Source: Purshia tridentata
Taxonomy: Eukaryota; Streptophyta; Magnoliopsida; Rosales; Rosaceae
Assembly (NCBI GenBank): GCA_003254885.1
Contig: QANT01007554.1
Span: forward strand, 23,861-87,860
DNA length: 64,000 bases
Direction of reading: 5' to 3'
The notes beneath the pieces were generated by a model. That model was not told the DNA's origin and made no database searches. It saw nothing but the letters and a program-made list of their open reading frames with translations. The translations under genes were made by a program, and so were the position numbers. Shown in pieces: positions 25,881 through 38,460 of the stretch (position 1 is the first letter of the stretch; each line of letters starts with the position of its first letter).

Positions 25881-28800
25881 AGTTCAGTAGATTATAGTAC
25901 ATTAAGGACCAGACTAGACCATATTATTTCGATGTGGGACAATGAGAATGGGATGTCTAATATTTCACATAATGCCAAGGAAGATTTTAAACTTACATCG
26001 ATATTTGTGAGGCTATTTCTAGCTTGTTTTGTTTAATTAATTTCAAGCTTTCAAATTATCTAATAAATTAATAATAGAACATTTGCTTTGAAACTCTCCA
26101 TACAAATACAATACCTAATACTTTTTCATATAGTTATACATTACTAGATCATAATATAACAAAAATTTAAGAACATATAAATATCAAAGACGGATCACAA
26201 CCATCTTATAAATCCATAAACGTAATTCATATTTTTGTTTTTAATTTCAAGACTCAAACTTAAAGACCTAAACTTTTATTTCATCCTTCCCAATCCCACT
26301 TGAGCTAAATCTCATGGACATAAATATGGTTCTTATGGTTCTTATTACATTAGTATCATTGACCTAATCCACTAACTAATATCATGTATTTTGGTGTGTT
26401 GAAAAATACTAATTTGTCTATTTCATATTTTTCATTACTTATGGGCATGAAATTACGATGTTGTTCTGTCTTATTTTTTCACCCAACTTATCTATATATC
26501 TCTTATTAAAATTAGAAAAATATATGAAATCACTTTTTCCACCTTACATTATTCCTAGATTACCCTTTAGTATACTAACTCATGAAATACTCACCTGCTA
26601 AGTACTATTTCTACCCACCCACAAATCGTCTTTGGTAATTTATTTCTTCCATGAACCCTAATTTTACATTGTCAATACAACTTAAAATTGATAAAACTAT
26701 TGGGCTTATGCCCATTGAAATGTATAATTAATTTTTTTTATGCGTTTGATGTACAATTGCTTTCCAACTAGTCAATTATATTAATTGAACAGTGAAAATT
26801 AATCAAATACATGTTTTTAATGTTTGATGTGAATATGTGTTTGGCTGTGTGATTGATGCTTTTGTTAGTTTAAATTGACATTTACATACCAATATCTTCA
26901 AGCCTTCCCTTCCACATGATGAGAAACTTAGGTATCGTTTGGTGCATAGGATAATATTGGATAGAATATATAACTAAATTCATATGTATTCAAGAAAAAA
27001 GTTTCTAACTTAAATTTATAACATGTATTAAGATGGACTAATCATAAGGAAAATTTATTCCTTTTAATTGCCTCCCAAAAAATGAGAGGATTAAATAATC
27101 TATTTTCTTTCCATCTTCTTTCTTCAATTTAGAACACATCATTCATGTTCTTCTATGAATACACATGAACATGAATGAACCATTTATCATATCCAATACT
27201 ATCATATATACCAAACGAAGACTAAAAATAAGGCATGAGCACTCTCTTCATTTGCCAATGAGCATCCACCTTTCGTCTGTAACGCGCAGTTTTTTGTTTT
27301 GCTTTAATAGATCTTCGAACTTGAGTGAAAGCCAATGCGTTTTCCAAAAGGGAGTCTTGAAAAAAAGGCCTAACCCATTGGCAGGAGATGAATGAAACTA
27401 TAGAAAATTCATTATGCATTAGCAGCAATGTTGAATAGCATAAACATATATGCATGAAAGTTGTGGGGGAGGTGGTCTTCAACGCCCATTTTCGAGGGTC
27501 ATTTAACTGTCCTATCACCCAAAAATAATATTAATAAACGAATTAATAATATGAAAAATATATATGATCGAACACCCTTGTAGGATTTGTAGTGTTTATG
27601 TTTATGTATGGAGGTGCGTGAGTTGGAGTGGGTGGGGAGAGTAGGACTACTTTCTTTTATTTTTAATTAAGTTCTTAACATTAACAATCAATTTGCAATA
27701 ACTTGTCATTAATATATTGATTAAAAAGTGAGTGGGAAAATATGACAAATGAGTGAAAATATAATCACTCATTTCAAAATACTGTTATAGTTAACATTAA
27801 CTAAAATGTAATCAATCAAATTACAGATTGTACAAATAAATGACATAACTATTCCAAACATAACGCCTCCACCAAATCCATTATATATCCTAAGAGGAGA
27901 TGAAATAAAAAAATTAGAAATTTATCCTTACAAATTGGGGAAGGAAACAAAATCAATATTTAAAGTAAATTCGGTACTGAGAAAAGCCATTGACTAAATT
28001 AAAATTTTTGATAATATCCAACTAACTATTTTGGGAACCGAAACATATTAATTAATGAGTAATTTTCAAATGTTTTATTAACTTATTTATAATATACTGT
28101 TATTTACTCATACGAGTCCTCGTTTATTGGAAGAAGAGGGGATAAAAATGACAACCACAGCCCATCCCACCCAGTTGCCATCCCTAAGCCAACAGCCATA
28201 GACAGACCTTGTTATGCACGAGACTCATTGAGAGTGGGGAGAGTGTATAGCTTCAAGTTTGAAGCACAAAAGGGTCAAATCCCAAACATGTTGTCCCTTT
28301 GCCACCCTTCAAACAAATTGCTCTTCCTTTGTTCTGGGGATTCTATACTTTATTTAAACAAGTCAAATTTCGACATCTTTTTTGGTATTGGTAATAACAA
28401 AATGCCCACATTTGATGTATGCTTTAGCTTTGCTGTAATATGACCAAAAGCAAAGCTCATGATAATGAATAATTGAATATAATATTTGATGGGCTTCAAT
28501 TCAATATTTCAATGCTTGGGACCAGAGGACTCTCCTATTGACTGCTTCCTTTCTTCCAAAAATGTGCACCTTTCCGCTTGATATGGAAAGTTGGTCTTCA
28601 TTACATAAAGGCTTTGGCTTTGAGTTGGACTGAAAATACTAGCTCCCAAAAAGAAATGGATGGAGAAAGATAAAACAACATCATTATCTAGCTCTATATA
28701 ATTTAAATTTAAATTTTGAAAAAATTTTAAAGTTAAAAAATATGAAAAATTTCGAAGAAAATTTTGAAAGAATTTTAATTTTGTTAAAAATTTAAACTTT

Positions 28801-30549
28801 AAACTTTAAACTTTTAATAAAATTTCGATAATTTTGATTTGTTAATATTTCAAAATTTCAGAAAATGAAAATTTTGATTTAATTCCTTAATCTAAGAATT
28901 TGTGTAATTTTATTCATTATAAAAAAGTGTTATGAATCAAATTTTTCTTNAAAAAAGTGTTATGAATCAATTTTTTCTTTTGTTTTTTTTAAATCTCTCG
29001 TTTGCTCCTTATTTTGATGTAATAAATAAATTATTTAATTAAAAGTTAAGTAAAATAAGTGAATAATCTAAATACCTTATATAAACACATAATTTATTTT
29101 CTCGTATAATAATAATTATTTCTCACATGGTGCAACATAAGTCACCTTTACACACCAATAATGTATGACCACCTTACAAGATATACATTATCCTTACTTT
29201 TTTTTTTAATAGAATTTTATATTCATCATTGGCTTTTAGAAATACAAATCTTATAACAAAAAATAGACAAGTAATGTAATTTTTAACATAATAACCACCG
29301 TTGGTAAAAATTGATTAAACAATTAGAGATAATCTCCACAGAAAAATTAACAGAATTACAAAAGTACTTAGTTGGCGAGATTTCGTAATTGAAATACTCT
29401 GATATAACCTTTTAGACCTGAGATATTAAGTTAAAAAATAGTATATAATTAACGTATATAATTGTAATTACTCTTTATTAGATGTAAATGTAATTAATAT
29501 TTTTTTTTAAATGAAGTAAAAAATGAACAATATCAAAATAATAAAAAAAGAAGATAAGTGGCTTTTGCTCTTTATGTGGCTATCACACATTCTTCTTATC
29601 TTTGCGAGCGGGACCAGTGGATGCCGTACTGCCAGGAAACCATGCGAGAAAGACTGGAAACACTTTGAGTCTTTGACGGAGACATACGCACAGACCCACA
29701 CGTGGGGACTCATCTCTCTCGCTCAACTCAAAAGCTTCTTCTTGTTTCTCCCATCACTCCAAAGTTTGAAACTTTAATCAGACTTCCACGCAAATCATGA
29801 ACTAAACTAAACAAACCCAAAAAATCCCAAAACAACGTTCTCCTGGAGAAGAAAACAAAGTGCAGGCTGACGAAACTCCGCGTTTCCCAACCCAAGTTTG
29901 GACACTTTTGACCGTTTCTTGAGTTCTTTTGTTTTTCCCATTTTATTTTCCATTCCAATTTTCCCGAGAAAATTATGGACAACCCAATTCATCTGTTTTC
30001 CACGTAACTGTCTTGTTTGTACATTTCAGAATTCATTGCACTGCACAGAGTCATAGACACAGTTTTATTATTTGAGTTGTACAACTACAACATATGGAAT
30101 GTTCAGGTCTCCTCACCAAGTTCAAGTTTCCATGACCTTTTTCCGGGAAAAAAGAATAAGTACCAATATTATATTAAAGGAATTGCTTACCCAGTTCAGT
30201 TGACTTTCTCGGGAAAAACCCATATTTGCTGTCCACCCTGTTTTATGGGTTGCCATACTTTTTTTAATACTTTAGAGATCTCCTCCTTCATCAATGCCAC
30301 ACCTTCTTCATTCCTGGTAATGATTTTTTATTTTCTAAATCTAGATTACATATTGGTGTTGTGTTTGATACTTAAGTCTTTGAATGTTTAGGTATTTAGA
30401 TTCAGGGCAATTTGTTCAATCTTAATAATGTATCAATATTACAATAATTTGAAAGAGATCTATCTGCTTGAAGGGTTTTGATCTAATTACTCTTAAATTG
30501 TTTTCGAAGGTCTGTGAACCCCAATGATGAAGAAATTGCAGTTTCAGAA
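25881..30549. other. Intergenic tract upstream of the 5-phosphatase gene
   Basis: Very AT-rich. It contains an unresolved base at 28950 and no supported exon until the phosphatase gene. 29690-30500 probably includes the promoter and non-coding 5' exon or exons of that gene; a CT-rich leader-like stretch lies near 29715-29765, but I cannot fix a transcription start. Confidence 0.45.
28921..28979. repeat. Direct repeat flanking an unresolved base (N at 28950)
   Basis: A 29-base word (AAAAAAGTGTTATGAATCAA plus nine more bases) occurs at 28921-28949 and again at 28951-28979, separated only by one N, with one difference. This is the pattern expected when two overlapping contig ends are joined by a nominal gap without being merged. 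Confidence 0.85.
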
Positions 30550-33500
30550 ATGACTGTAAAGTCTGTAAGGAATCAAGACTTGAAAAAGAAGGTTGCTATT
30601 CTTGTTTTACTCTGTTTTCATCCTAATTATTACCATTTTTGTTCTCAATAAATATCATATTACAAAATTGGATGATTCTACCTCTTTAAATCTTTATCTT
30701 CTAGCAAACCGAATAACCTTTTTAATCAAATTTTGTTAATGAATTGGATTTTGTGTTACCCTTTTTGATCCAGTCTTTTATTCATAAAATTTTCACCATG
30801 AAAGAGAGAGAACTCAGAGAAGGATGCGGCTCGTCTGATTTTCCTGGTGAGTCCTTATCAGATTTCTGCTTTTTATACAATTGCTTATCATCAATGTATT
30901 CAATCTAAGAAAAGCTAGAGGCGGGCAATGAATGTGCTCTATCTTTGCCTTATCAGAGCTGTGAGAGGATATTCCTTGTGGTTGGATAATCGTGTAGATG
31001 ATTTATCTTGCTTTTTGGTCATACAGATAGCAGAATACCATTCCATTTTCTTTTTAAAGAATGTGATATTACTTTTCTTTTTGAATTGAATGGTTCTTCT
31101 TCTATATCTTTTGTGGTAAGAAATGATCTTTAATTGGTCTAACCATACAAGAAATTCGGGTCTAAAATGTCTTTTTTGGTAAGAAAGATTTCGATTGCTA
31201 TAGAGAGGGGGAGAGCATCATGGCAATTATCTAGAATATATTCATTTTTGAACTTTTAAGCTAGTTTAAGTCTAACAAAGCAAGCAAGCATAAACATAAA
31301 ACATGTCCCTGTCCTCCCTTCTCCCCCAAAGCCAAAATTTTGGATTATATCCGCTTTCTATGTCCCTATAAATCCCATGCCATCAGTTAAAGATAATTGG
31401 TTTAGTTTGGGGTAGAGTTTTCTGAACTTCTTGTTTAATCTCTAAAGAGTCTATCTTTTGCTTTACGTGCAGCTATTATAATTTCAACATCTTTTCATCA
31501 AATAAATTTTCCTTGCTTCTTTCTTCTTTCAGAAGCACGGTCTGATTCAGTTCTTGACAGTGCGTCTATCAGTGGCACAAGACCTCAAATGCCTGCTGGT
31601 CAAAATGTTCAGTCCTTTCGGTAACCACAGTTTATGACTTTTTTTCCTTTCCTATTTCATGTTTCTGTCTTTCATCCCTTTTGGCAATAATACATATGCT
31701 TTAACTTTTGATGTTTCTATTTTGGGTTTGTGTTTCAGAATTTTTGTAGCAACATGGAATGCAGGAGGCAAATCTCCCCCTAGCGGGCTTAATCTGGATG
31801 ATTTTCTTCAGGTTAATAATGAATCAGACATATATGTCTTGGGGTACAGTTTCTCTCTCTTGTTTTTTCGTCCCTTGCTGATTATTTTTCTTTTCTTTGA
31901 TAACATTTCCTTTGGGATTCTATGCAACCCCTTTTTAATTAGTATTTTCTTTTATCTCACATCATTTCAATAATCAGTGTTATTTTGACAATTTTTTTAA
32001 ATAAAACTTTATATTTAGGTACTTGTTTCTGAAACAAGTCTACAGTGATATGGATTGCAGTGCCTGTCACAACAATTAGTGTATGATAGTGTGTCTGAGA
32101 CACACACACACACACAAGCAAGAGGATTAAAATTTTAAAGGAAACCTTGTTTTTGGGGTTAGAAACTAGTGACTGTGCTCACTGTATAGTTTCGTATTTG
32201 CTCATAAAGTTCTTACCTGTAAAAGAAAATATATTGACATATTAATTATTCAAGTTTTCTGTAACAGAGTCTTTTTCCTTTGATTAATTTTTCTTCTTTC
32301 TAACTATCAGGTTTCAGGAAATTGTTCCTTTAAATGCCGGAAATGTGCTAGTTCTAGAAGATAATGAACCTGCAGCAAAATGGCTTGCTTTAATCAATCA
32401 GTCGCTGAACAAGTCATCCAATGGGTCTTCAAGACTCGCAGCCAGCAATGGTGGTTCACTGTTTTTCTCGAAGCCTTCCCTTAAAAAGGTCAGTAAGAAT
32501 TTTAGGACAGAGAGCAAAAGGAGGCTGAAGAGTTGCAACTGCACTTCTGAACTGGAAAGGAAACATAGTAAGGATTTCTGTTTTCGACGCCAACAACCAA
32601 ATATTGGTGAGGATGACCTTTCTTCTGAACCGGATGATGAAGGATCTAATGTCTTTGATATCTCGGAAATTTCCATTGCCTCTACTACAAACCAGATGAA
32701 GTACGGCCTTATAGCAAGTAAGCAAATGGTGGGAATTTTTGTTACTCTTTGGGCGAGGAAGGAGTATGTCCAATATGTTAGTCACTTGAGAATCTCCTGC
32801 ATTAGTCGAGGGATCATGGGCTGCCTTGGAAACAAGGTAATGTTAAAAATTCTACAAGCATAGAGGTTTGTTAAAAATTGTACAAGTTTAGTGGTTCATC
32901 ATGTGTCGGTTATAATTGAAGATATCATATAACTTTTTAGTACACTTATGTATTATGATTTTGCTTCACTGGTTGCAGGGGTGTATTTCTGTGAGCTTTT
33001 TATTCCATCAAACAAGCTTTTGCTTTGTCTGCAGTCACTTGGCATCTGGTGAGAAAGAGGGGGACGAGCTTAGGAGAAATCTGGATGTATTGGAGATCCT
33101 TAAAAACACTCAGTTTCCTAAGATCTGCAGAACAACCCATAGTAGGATGCCAGATAAAATTCTAGAGCATGAGTGAGCATCTTGTTATTAAATAATCGAA
33201 CATTGTTTTTTAAATCCTTTTTATAATCCATCACCATTTTCTCACATTTATGGTCACTGATTATATAATTAATCCCTTCGGAAAATGGCTCTAGTAAGGT
33301 CATATGGTTAGGGGACTTGAATTACCGCATTGCTTTGAGCTACTCTGAAACCCGGAAGCATTTGGAGGACAATGACTGGGATGCACTTCTTGACAAAGAT
33401 CAGGTAATTGACTTTACAAAGAATTAAAAATTTAGGTTGGAGCTTGGACTACTTTTATAAAAACAATATTCATTTTGGGAATGTTTAGCTGTCTTATGAA

Positions 33501-34399
33501 AGTATTGCCCAATGTCTGATATTATTGGCTATTATCGTATTAGGATCACCGTTAAAAGTAAAAAAGGCCAGATGGTGCTGTTTCATGAAATTGAAACTCA
33601 CCACATGCCAGTTGTTCTGATCCTTATTCAACTTTCGTTTTATGTCTCCATCATAAAAGATATATGGACATGTTGCTTTCAATATGCTATGTCTACTGCA
33701 GTGAAGCTTTTCAGTTGTAATCAGATAAAGCATCTTTTAGTTGTTGAAGCGATTGAATGAGCACTGGATTTCATTTCAATTTTTATTCAAAATACAACAA
33801 ATTTTGTAGTTTTGATCGCCTCAATTTTGAGTAACTTATTTATTTTTACAATTTTCATTTCAGTTTGATGAATTTTACAATCTGGGGTCGGATAAGTCTA
33901 GAGCATTTCAATGCCATTATGTTATGCACTCATATAACTTTTTTTTGTTGTATTTATAGCTTAAAATTGAAAGAGAAGCAGGGCGAGTATTCAAGGGATG
34001 GAAAGAGGGAAAAATTTACTTTGCACCTACTTACAAATACTCCTACAACTCAGACATTTATTTTGGAGAGATGAAAACATCAAAAAAGAAAAGGAGAACT
34101 CCAGCTTGGTATGCTGATTGGGAGAATATATTTATGCAACCCAATTTACTTTTAACAAATAAATCTGACAAGTTTGAACTTGCAGGTGTGACAGAATACT
34201 CTGGCATGGAAATGGGATTGGACAACTTTCATACATACGTGGAGAGTCCCGGTTTTCTGACCACCGGCCAGTTTGTTCGACATTTCTCGTGGATGTCAAG
34301 GTTAATGAGAATGGCCTGAAGAAGAAATTAGGTAGCGCTGATATGAAAATTGAAATTGAAGAGCTTTTACCAAGTACTAGATACTCGAAAAACATGTAA
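30550..34399 (+). CDS. Type I inositol polyphosphate 5-phosphatase
   Basis: Nine exons: 30550-30591, 30774-30846, 31533-31620, 31739-31843, 32311-32836, 32979-33172, 33295-33403, 33960-34108, 34186-34399. They join in phase to 499 residues. Catalytic motifs of the 5-phosphatase (exonuclease/endonuclease/phosphatase) fold are present: VATWNAGG (71-78), FQEIVPL (104-110), SHLASGE (297-303), WLGDLNYRI (347-355), PAWCDRIL (427-434) and [12 protein letters not shown] (447-458). A Ser- and Asp-rich insert sits between FQEIVPL and the central domain, as in plant type I enzymes. The order and sequence resemble Arabidopsis At2g37440. Such enzymes remove the 5-phosphate from inositol phosphates and phosphoinositides and damp calcium and membrane signalling. 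The start is the least certain part: the frame is open upstream to about 30487 and a further 5' exon is possible. The intron at 34109-34185 is only 77 bp. Confidence 0.92.
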
Positions 34400-35799
34400 G
34401 TTTCTGACCAAATTAATAGTGTTTTTATTGATATAGAGTTTTTGCGATGTTAGCATGATGATACCATTTTGTCAAGATAAAAATGTATGGAATGGCCAAA
34501 ATTGATGCGTAGTCATTTGATCAATTTATCTCGCCATATGTGGATACTATTGCTCAGAATAGGGACCCTTTAAATTTTTGAATATATGGAATTGTTCATT
34601 AAACTATGATAGTTTTTATTATTAATTTTTCTGTCTAATATTTTCTGGCACTATATGATTGTCAAGTCTAAAATATTTGCCCCAACTGTCCTGTTGTATT
34701 GTCCTCAGGTACTAAAACGCTAACCAAAACGACTGGAAGGTTGAAGAAATACACAGTTTTACTGATAACAGGAGATGGTGTAGGTTTCATGATGCAAAGC
34801 TTTTTGCAGTATAAGGTGTAAATAGTTCGCCAACAAGTGATGATCTGTCAGAAATGTTTACACAATCCAAAATTTCCAGCATGCATTATGAAGTTATGAA
34901 CTGTGTCCTCATAGTGAATATGTTTAGCTTTGGATGCTCTGATTCCCTAACAAGTTGATGGTCAAAGATGCTAGGTGACAAATTATTTGTGTGAATTGGT
35001 GTCTTGGCTCTTGCCATACATCATAGTGGACTTAAAATTGTTCGTTGTTGACATGTCGTTTGTCTAGGCCAAAATTGGGTCAGAGAAAACGGCGACGATT
35101 GTATAAATTCTTTGATTCTCAAGATATCTGATCTTTTATGCATCAAACAATACTTCAATGTGTTTAACTCAATTTTGAAGATCCATGGTGGTCACCAACT
35201 GTTGGATCAAAATCCAATGGTTGGCACTAGTTTCAAAAAGTAGAATACATTATTGGAATTTGAACCAAGCTTGAATGCCAACTATAAAATTTTGAGACAA
35301 CGGCCATTGATCTTCATGGTCAATGGTGGCCAAGTAATCTAACATATAACATAGGTCGGTGCTGGTGAAAGTGAGAAGCATATGGTAGTTAAGTGCAGGA
35401 TTATAATAATAACAAGAGCATTCAGTTTCAAACTTTGGTCAAATTAGCATTGCATTGGTAAATGTAGCCCTTAATTTTTAAGTTGGAGTGTCAAATATTT
35501 TAGGTGTATCTATGTCAGTTGCTGTACTTTGATATGTGATTATGGTAATTGTAAATTAGTCAGAAGGCAGAATCCAAAGTTTTCCAGCCAATTACCTGTA
35601 ATTAAATCACGTGCCTGATCACATGACTGCCCTCCATAACTAAAAACTAGAAGCAATTTCTTTGTGGGATTTGGCTTTGGAACTTGGAAGCTAAAATAGT
35701 CAAAGATAACATCACATGACACTCCTGCATCCAGTCTCCATTTAATATAAGTTAAGAGCAGCAAATAAGAAGGTTATTAAGGAAATTTACACACACACA

Positions 35800-35835
<36 letters not shown>

Positions 35836-35844
35836 CCATGAGCT
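34400..35844. other. 3' UTR of the phosphatase and intergenic DNA
   Basis: No further exon is seen. A compound (AC)n-(TC)n microsatellite lies at about 35789-35832, just before the small peptide gene. Confidence 0.45.
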
Positions 35845-35852
35845 TATAAATA
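35845..35852 (+). promoter_or_regulatory. Candidate TATA box of the CLE-like peptide gene
   Basis: TATAAATA lies 72-79 bases before the ATG at 35924. With a usual start site about 30 bases downstream, it would give a leader of about 45 nt. It follows directly after the (TC)n microsatellite, a common plant core-promoter arrangement. Confidence 0.5.
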
Positions 35853-35923
35853 ATCTCAACTCATGATTAGCAACATTGGACCAAGCATTTGGCAAGAAGA
35901 CATTTCTGTGACTCAACAAAACC

Positions 35924-36172
35924 ATGAAATACTGCAGCAAATCATTGGTTAAAGTTATCATTGCTATCTTATTGATGTATTCAGTTTGTACTAATACAGC
36001 CTTAGCCAGAGTCCATCCACCATCTTCTTTGTCTTCAACAATGACTCCATCCTCTCAAGCTCTCCTGCATACACATTCCAAGGAGAAAAAACCAGTGGTC
36101 TCCGCCCAGCCGGTAGTAGATAGCCTTCGGAGAATACCTCCCAGCATTCCGAATCCTACCCAGAACAAGTAA
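35924..36172 (+). CDS. Small secreted peptide precursor, CLE-like C-terminus
   Basis: A single-exon frame of 82 residues. Residues 1-27 are a signal peptide (basic start, hydrophobic core VIIAILLMYSV, cleavage likely after ALA). Residues 28-65 are a variable Ser/Pro/Lys-rich region. The extreme C-terminus is RIPPSIPNPTQN (70-81) plus a final Lys. This aligns without gaps to the CLE dodecapeptide pattern (R-x-x-P-S-G-P-N-P-x-x-N): R1, P4, S5, P7, N8, P9 and N12 agree, but the normally invariant Gly6 is Ile. IPPS also recalls IDA-like peptides. Known relatives are processed to apoplastic ligands of leucine-rich-repeat receptor kinases. A TATA box at the right distance supports a real gene. Family assignment is inference. 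Confidence 0.6.
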   Translation: MKYCSKSLVKVIIAILLMYSVCTNTALARVHPPSSLSSTMTPSSQALLHTHSKEKKPVVSAQPVVDSLRRIPPSIPNPTQNK

Positions 36173-37407
36173 TCTTCATTACCCTTGCTTCTACTCTTAG
36201 CTTCATATTTATCTATCTATCTATCTGGGTATTCATTCCAAGACATGTGCTATGTTCTAGGTTGAAACCTAGGAGAATGGGCTGAAGTATCTATCACACA
36301 GTTGCATGAAGACTTCAAAAATGTAGGAGCAAAACTTGTATGTAATGGGCGCATATGCTTATTGTGTCTTTCTCATCACAAGCTTATCACTTGACGAGAG
36401 AAAGAAACACATAAGGTGTATACACACATGATAGAAACTTTTTCTCAAGATGTAGATGTTGTCCCACAGTAGTTTCTTTGTACTTTACTTTTACTTCTTC
36501 TAGTTCTATGTGAGAGAGTACTTGTTTTAGTTGTATGTTTCTTTTATTTCTAGGATTAGCAAGTTGTAGAAATGATTCATGAGAACAAAAAGAATGTAAG
36601 AGAGCACATAGTTATAATCTTAAGAATGAGGTTATGGTTGTACCCATTAGCCGCAGCCAGTATAGTAATGCAGCTACCATCTAGACTTCAGATGGTCTAC
36701 CCATTAAAATCTAAAGAGAAAGAAGAGGCAATATTAGTAGGGACGTCACCAATAACATTCCACATTTTCAAAGCATGCGTGATCTCCGTAAGGGAAAAAA
36801 CTTACTTATCACAAGTGTATATGCGTTTTTAAAATTGCATCACAGATGCTAAATCAAGTGATGAGAGAGAAACACACAAAAGGTATACAAATCTTTACAT
36901 AGAATTTTTCTCTCATATCAAATTATTTGCTCAATGGTGTGACAAGCATCATAGCTTAAAATATCTACTGTAAACAAAACCTCAAGGCATTCACTGGACT
37001 AGACTTTGTAATGCCCTTTTTTCTTGCTGCTGCAATTGCTTATTGAGGCTTTTAGTGAAGTGGATTTCTATCAACTCCCATCATCACTATAATTCCAATG
37101 GCTCCCAATTAAAATATGTTCAAGGACAATCTTCTAAACTTAAGACTTAATTTAGAAAATAATAAGCTGATCATTCAAAAATCTAAAACAACAATGCTAT
37201 TCAGTACACTAAAACAGTTTCCATATGAATGAATAATATTAATATTAATATTGATAATAAGATTGAAGACAAAAGCAACTAATTTATTAAATCCTAAGTA
37301 GTAAATAAATTATGTCATACAGTGATAATCAAACCCAAAGAGAAACAATAAATAAAAGTATGTTGATCCAACCTCAACTTCCAAACCAGCCATTGCCTTA
37401 TTATTAT
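36173..37407. other. Intergenic, no gene seen
   Basis: The first part may be the 3' UTR of the peptide gene. No other coding signal is supported. Confidence 0.45.
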
Positions 37408-38460
37408 TTATTTTCTTCAAAACCTTTTCAACTTCTTGGGGTATCGTTCTTGGGTATCTAAAACAACTTCACCAAGCATTTCTAACCAAAGGGCTTCAAA
37501 ATAATACGTGGAATCTCTTTTTAAACCAGTCCAGGATTTCTGGTTCCAGACCTCTCTTAACATATCTGTCTATCTGGTTTTTTCTTCAGTTTCTCTAAAA
37601 GATTCACAACCCGTTTTGTCTTTGCTGCCTCTGGCTTTAAAAAACTATGAGGAGGCTCTGCCATAATCTTACGAACATGTCTTAAGCAATGCAAAACTTG
37701 TCCTTCAAGCAAAACATAAGCAAAAGCTTGCACTCAGATCTTGAAACTTATCATTACTAATTGGCAAACGATGTAGTGGAAGCTCCCATGAATGAGGACC
37801 AAATTTTGGGGTGACATAATGTAATACTTGGTCAGTTAGAGGCTCATAGTACTGTTTAGAATCTGCTGGGGTTGGACCATAAAAATCGCAGAAAGACCGA
37901 GCATACTCAACAAGCCATTCTGATTTGACCCAAGTAACGCTGTGCATGTATGATCGTCCTGTTTGTATTAACTCACTGTACACCAAAAATTAGGTGTAAA
38001 ATTAGAAACAGACGACAGGCTGTTGAGGAACATAGTCTCTTTAAGACTTTAACCATGCAGGCTTGATACCGAACTGCACAAACTTTTCTATCTCCTTCAG
38101 GATGACCCTGAACAAATTCCTCTAAGGCGTTTGGCATATCTGCCCAACCAGCACAGATAGCTTGACATAAGAGTTCTTCATCATATAATGAAAGAGGGTT
38201 CTTATCATGGTAATTAAACCTTCCAAACATGTCCTACATCTTCCAGACTACCATGGATCCGTGAAAGTTCATTCGAATTCTCACCACCAGAAACACCACT
38301 TTGATTAAAGACAAGTTTGAGTAGCTGCTTTCTGTGCTTGGATATTTCCGTCATGATTTTCTGGTTTAGAGCATTGTCTTTGCAGAATTCCAATGGGCTC
38401 TTGGAAAGTTCAGAGCAGCAAAGCGTGGTTCTGTTTGATAATTGCTGGGAAAGTAAACAA
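37408..38460 (-). pseudogene. DEAH-box helicase (DEAH13/DHX37 type) C-terminal fragment
   Basis: Read on the minus strand, the fragment begins about 38460 and shows, in shifting frames, KHRKQLLKLVFNQSG, NPLSLYDEELLCQAICAGWA, AVRYQACMVK, then FLVYSELIQTGRSYMHS, WVKSEWLVEYA, PKFGPHSWELPLHRLPIS and finally MLREVWNQ. This order is the C-terminal third of plant DEAH13-type helicases, nucleolar proteins of small-subunit rRNA processing related to DHX37. Frameshifts lie near 38000-38050 and 37720, and stops occur in the last 300 bases. The helicase core is absent, so it is a dead partial copy. No clear intron separates the blocks, which would fit a retrocopy but does not prove it. It is unrelated in sequence to the DExH gene downstream. 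Confidence 0.85.

Noticed and set aside
26930-27870. Possible Tourist-like element starting GGTATCGTTTGG
   Set aside because: A weakly similar inverted end near 27850 (CCAAACATAACGCC) does not extend and no matching target duplication is present.
30017-30391. 124-residue frame upstream of the phosphatase
   Set aside because: No domain or similarity; it lies where the leader or first intron of the phosphatase is expected.
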